Below are positions 62,227-64,000 of a DNA stretch of 64,000 nucleotides, piece after piece; the stretch's first letter is position 1; each line of letters begins with the position of its first letter. Made by a program: the position numbers and the translations under genes. Below the pieces are notes generated by a model. That model saw only the letters and a list, made by a program, of their open reading frames with translations, made no database searches and was not told the DNA's origin. This DNA is from Brachybacterium squillarum M-6-3 (lineage in GTDB: Bacteria > Actinomycetota > Actinomycetes > Actinomycetales > Dermabacteraceae), in NCBI RefSeq assembly GCF_000225825.1, contig NZ_AGBX01000008.1, positions 124,001 through 188,000 on the forward strand, written 5' to 3'.

Positions 62227-64000
62227 TCACTCCACGGTGACGGACTTGGCGAGGTTGCGGGGCTGGTCCACGTCCAGGCCCTTCGCGGTCGCCAGCTCGC
62301 AGGAGAAGATCTGCAGCGGGATGATCGTCAGCAGCGGAGCGAACAGGGTGCGGGTGCGGGGCACGCGCAGCACCACGTCCGAGTAGGGCAGCACGTCGTC
62401 GTCGCCGTCCTCGGCGATCACCAGGGTGCGGGCGCCGCGGGCGCGGATCTCCTGGATGTTGGAGACCACCTTCGAGTGCAGGGAATCGCGGCCCCGCGGG
62501 GAGGGCACGATGACGAACACCGGCTGCCCCTCCTCGACCAGGGCGATCGGGCCGTGCTTGAGCTCACCGGCGGCGAAGCCCTCGGCGTGGATGTAGGCGA
62601 TCTCCTTGAGCTTGAGCGCGCCCTCCATCGCGGTGGGGTAGCCGACGTGGCGGCCCAGGAACAGCACCGAGGCGGCGTCCTTCATGGAGCGGGCCAGCTC
62701 CTCCACCTCGGCGGCGCCGTCCAGCACGGTCTGCACGTGGGTGGGCAGCTGCTCGAGGTCCTCCATCAGGGCGGCGATCTCGTCGGGGAAGAGGTTGCCG
62801 CGCACCTGCGCGAGGTACAGGCCCAGCAGGTAGCAGGCGGTGATCTGGCCGAGGTAGGCCTTGGTGGAGGCCACGGCGATCTCGGGGCCGACGTGCAGGT
62901 ACAGCGCGGCGTCGGCCTCGCGGGGGATGGTGGAGCCGTGGGTGTTGCAGATCGCGACCACCTTGGCGCCCTGCTCCTGGGCGTGGCGCATGGCCATCAG
63001 GGTGTCCATGGTCTCGCCGGACTGGGAGATGGCGACCACCAGGGTCTTCTCGGTGACGACGGGGTCGCGGTAGCGGAACTCGTGGGCCAGCTCGACCTCG
63101 GTGGGGATGCGGCACCAGTGCTCGATGGCGTACTTGGCGACGCTGCCGGCGTTGGCGGCGGTGCCGCAGGCGACCACGACGATTTTGTCGACGCTGCGCA
63201 GCACGGACTCGTCGATGCTCATCTCGTCCAGGTGCAGCGCACCGGAGTCGATGCGGCCCAGCAGGGTGTCCGCGACGGCGGTGGCCTGCTCGTGGATCTC
63301 CTTGGCCATGAAGGAGTCGTAGCCGCCCTTCTGCGCGGCGGCGACGTCCCACTCGATGGTGTAGCGCTTCTGCTCGGTGATCTCGGTGCCGGAGAAGTCG
63401 CTGATGACGACGTCGTCGGCGGTGACGGTGACGATCTGGTCCTGGCCGACCTCGAGCGCCTCGCGGGTGTTGTCCACGAAGGCGGCGACGTCGGAGCCGA
63501 GGAAGTTCTCACCCTCGCCGAGGCCGACGACCAGCGGGGAGTTGCGGCGGGCGGCGACGACGCGATCGGGGGAAAGGCGGTGCACGGCCAGCAGGGTGAA
63601 GGCGCCCTCGAGCTGGTTCACGGCGGCGCGCATGGCGGTGGTGAGGTCCCCGGTCAGGGACATCTCGCGGGCCACCAGGTGCGCGGCGACCTCGGAGTCG
63701 GTCTCGGAGCGGAAGACGAAGCCCTCGGACTCCAGCTCGGCGCGCAGAGGGGCGAAGTTCTCGATGATGCCGTTGTGGACCAGGGCGAGCTCGTCGTCCT
63801 TGCCGCCGAGGTGGGGGTGGGCGTTTCCGTCGGTGGGGGCGCCGTGGGTGGCCCAGCGGGTGTGGCCGATGGCCACGGCGGAGGCGCTGACCTCCTCGCC
63901 GTCCAGGGCGTCGCGCAGGTTCTTGAGCTTGCCCTCCTTCTTGGCGATCCGGACGCCGTCGTCCTCGAGCACCGCGACGCCCGCGGAGTCGTATCCGCGG
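62227..64000 (-). CDS. glmS: Glutamine-fructose-6-phosphate aminotransferase, partial
   Basis: At least 590 residues are in the window; the true N-terminus with the catalytic Cys lies beyond its right edge. The visible start RGYDSAGVAV is typical of GlmS residues 25-35. The glutaminase domain shows GHTRWATHGAPTD and LVHNGIIENF. Two SIS sugar-isomerase domains follow (ACGTAANAGSVAKY, ISQSGETMDT, FLGRHVGYPTAMEGALKLKE, AEGFAAGELKHGPIAL), ending NLAKSVTVE. It makes glucosamine-6-phosphate for the cell wall and mycothiol. Confidence 0.95.
   Translation of the reverse strand, partial: RGYDSAGVAVLEDDGVRIAKKEGKLKNLRDALDGEEVSASAVAIGHTRWATHGAPTDGNAHPHLGGKDDELALVHNGIIENFAPLRAELESEGFVFRSETDSEVAAHLVAREMSLTGDLTTAMRAAVNQLEGAFTLLAVHRLSPDRVVAARRNSPLVVGLGEGENFLGSDVAAFVDNTREALEVGQDQIVTVTADDVVISDFSGTEITEQKRYTIEWDVAAAQKGGYDSFMAKEIHEQATAVADTLLGRIDSGALHLDEMSIDESVLRSVDKIVVVACGTAANAGSVAKYAIEHWCRIPTEVELAHEFRYRDPVVTEKTLVVAISQSGETMDTLMAMRHAQEQGAKVVAICNTHGSTIPREADAALYLHVGPEIAVASTKAYLGQITACYLLGLYLAQVRGNLFPDEIAALMEDLEQLPTHVQTVLDGAAEVEELARSMKDAASVLFLGRHVGYPTAMEGALKLKEIAYIHAEGFAAGELKHGPIALVEEGQPVFVIVPSPRGRDSLHSKVVSNIQEIRARGARTLVIAEDGDDDVLPYSDVVLRVPRTRTLFAPLLTIIPLQIFSCELATAKGLDVDQPRNLAKSVTVE

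Overview
The window is a chromosomal segment of a high-GC actinobacterium. Mycothiol S-conjugate amidase, actinobacterial DUF4307 and DUF4245 proteins, very high GC with G/C-ending codons, and many GTG starts point to Micrococcales; gene content looks most like Dermabacteraceae such as Brachybacterium (inference, no tree was run). Several genes lack a Shine-Dalgarno and have a TANNNT -10 element 6-8 nt before the start, so leaderless transcription seems common.

Region 1 (1-23.2 kb) is a patchwork of small metabolic and regulatory units. These are an L-lactate dehydrogenase plus lactate permease pair, an ECF41 sigma factor with its carboxymuconolactone-decarboxylase partner and a recognisable ECF41 promoter, a TspO-like membrane protein, acetyltransferases and hydrolases. 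A complete persulfide-detoxification locus follows: a CstR-type repressor divergent from a zinc-ribbon protein, a CstB-like dioxygenase-rhodanese, a rhodanese and TauE, with two operators. Next come a coupled amine oxidase / photolyase-like / small-protein operon, a membrane DUF4878-like protein beside a decayed paralogue, a YitT protein, a Phd/PIN toxin-antitoxin pair, and PspC and EcsC-like genes.

Region 2 (about 23.3-37.2 kb) is an accessory island of visibly lower GC. It carries a decayed IS3-type transposase end and a minus-strand defence operon: XRE regulator, hsdM, hsdS, hsdR, a small Cys/His-rich protein, and an ApeA-type HEPN nuclease. Divergent from it is a zinc-ribbon/DUF4096 gene broken by an IS256-family element (8-bp target duplication). 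That element is itself broken by an IS21-family element (4-bp target duplication). The island abuts the 3' end of ychF, whose last seven codons have foreign-looking codon use.

Region 3 (37.2-64 kb) is conserved core: ychF, an HxlR regulator with its divergent oxidoreductase, rmuC, xseA-xseB, a PfkB sugar kinase, fumC, phoH, isoprenyl transferase, trhA, mca, greA, an AI-2E family transporter and an ABC exporter. It ends with the tightly overlapping acpS-nnrDE-alr-tsaE-tsaB-rimI operon, followed upstream by glmS, which runs off the window. The terminal operon joins cell-wall D-alanine supply, NAD(P)HX repair, acyl-carrier-protein activation and tRNA t6A synthesis through 1-4 nt overlaps.

The most distinctive feature is the defence operon, in which a HEPN ribonuclease and an unknown metal-binding-like peptide sit co-directionally behind a type I restriction system. 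This resembles the PrrC/type I guard arrangement but with an unrelated nuclease.
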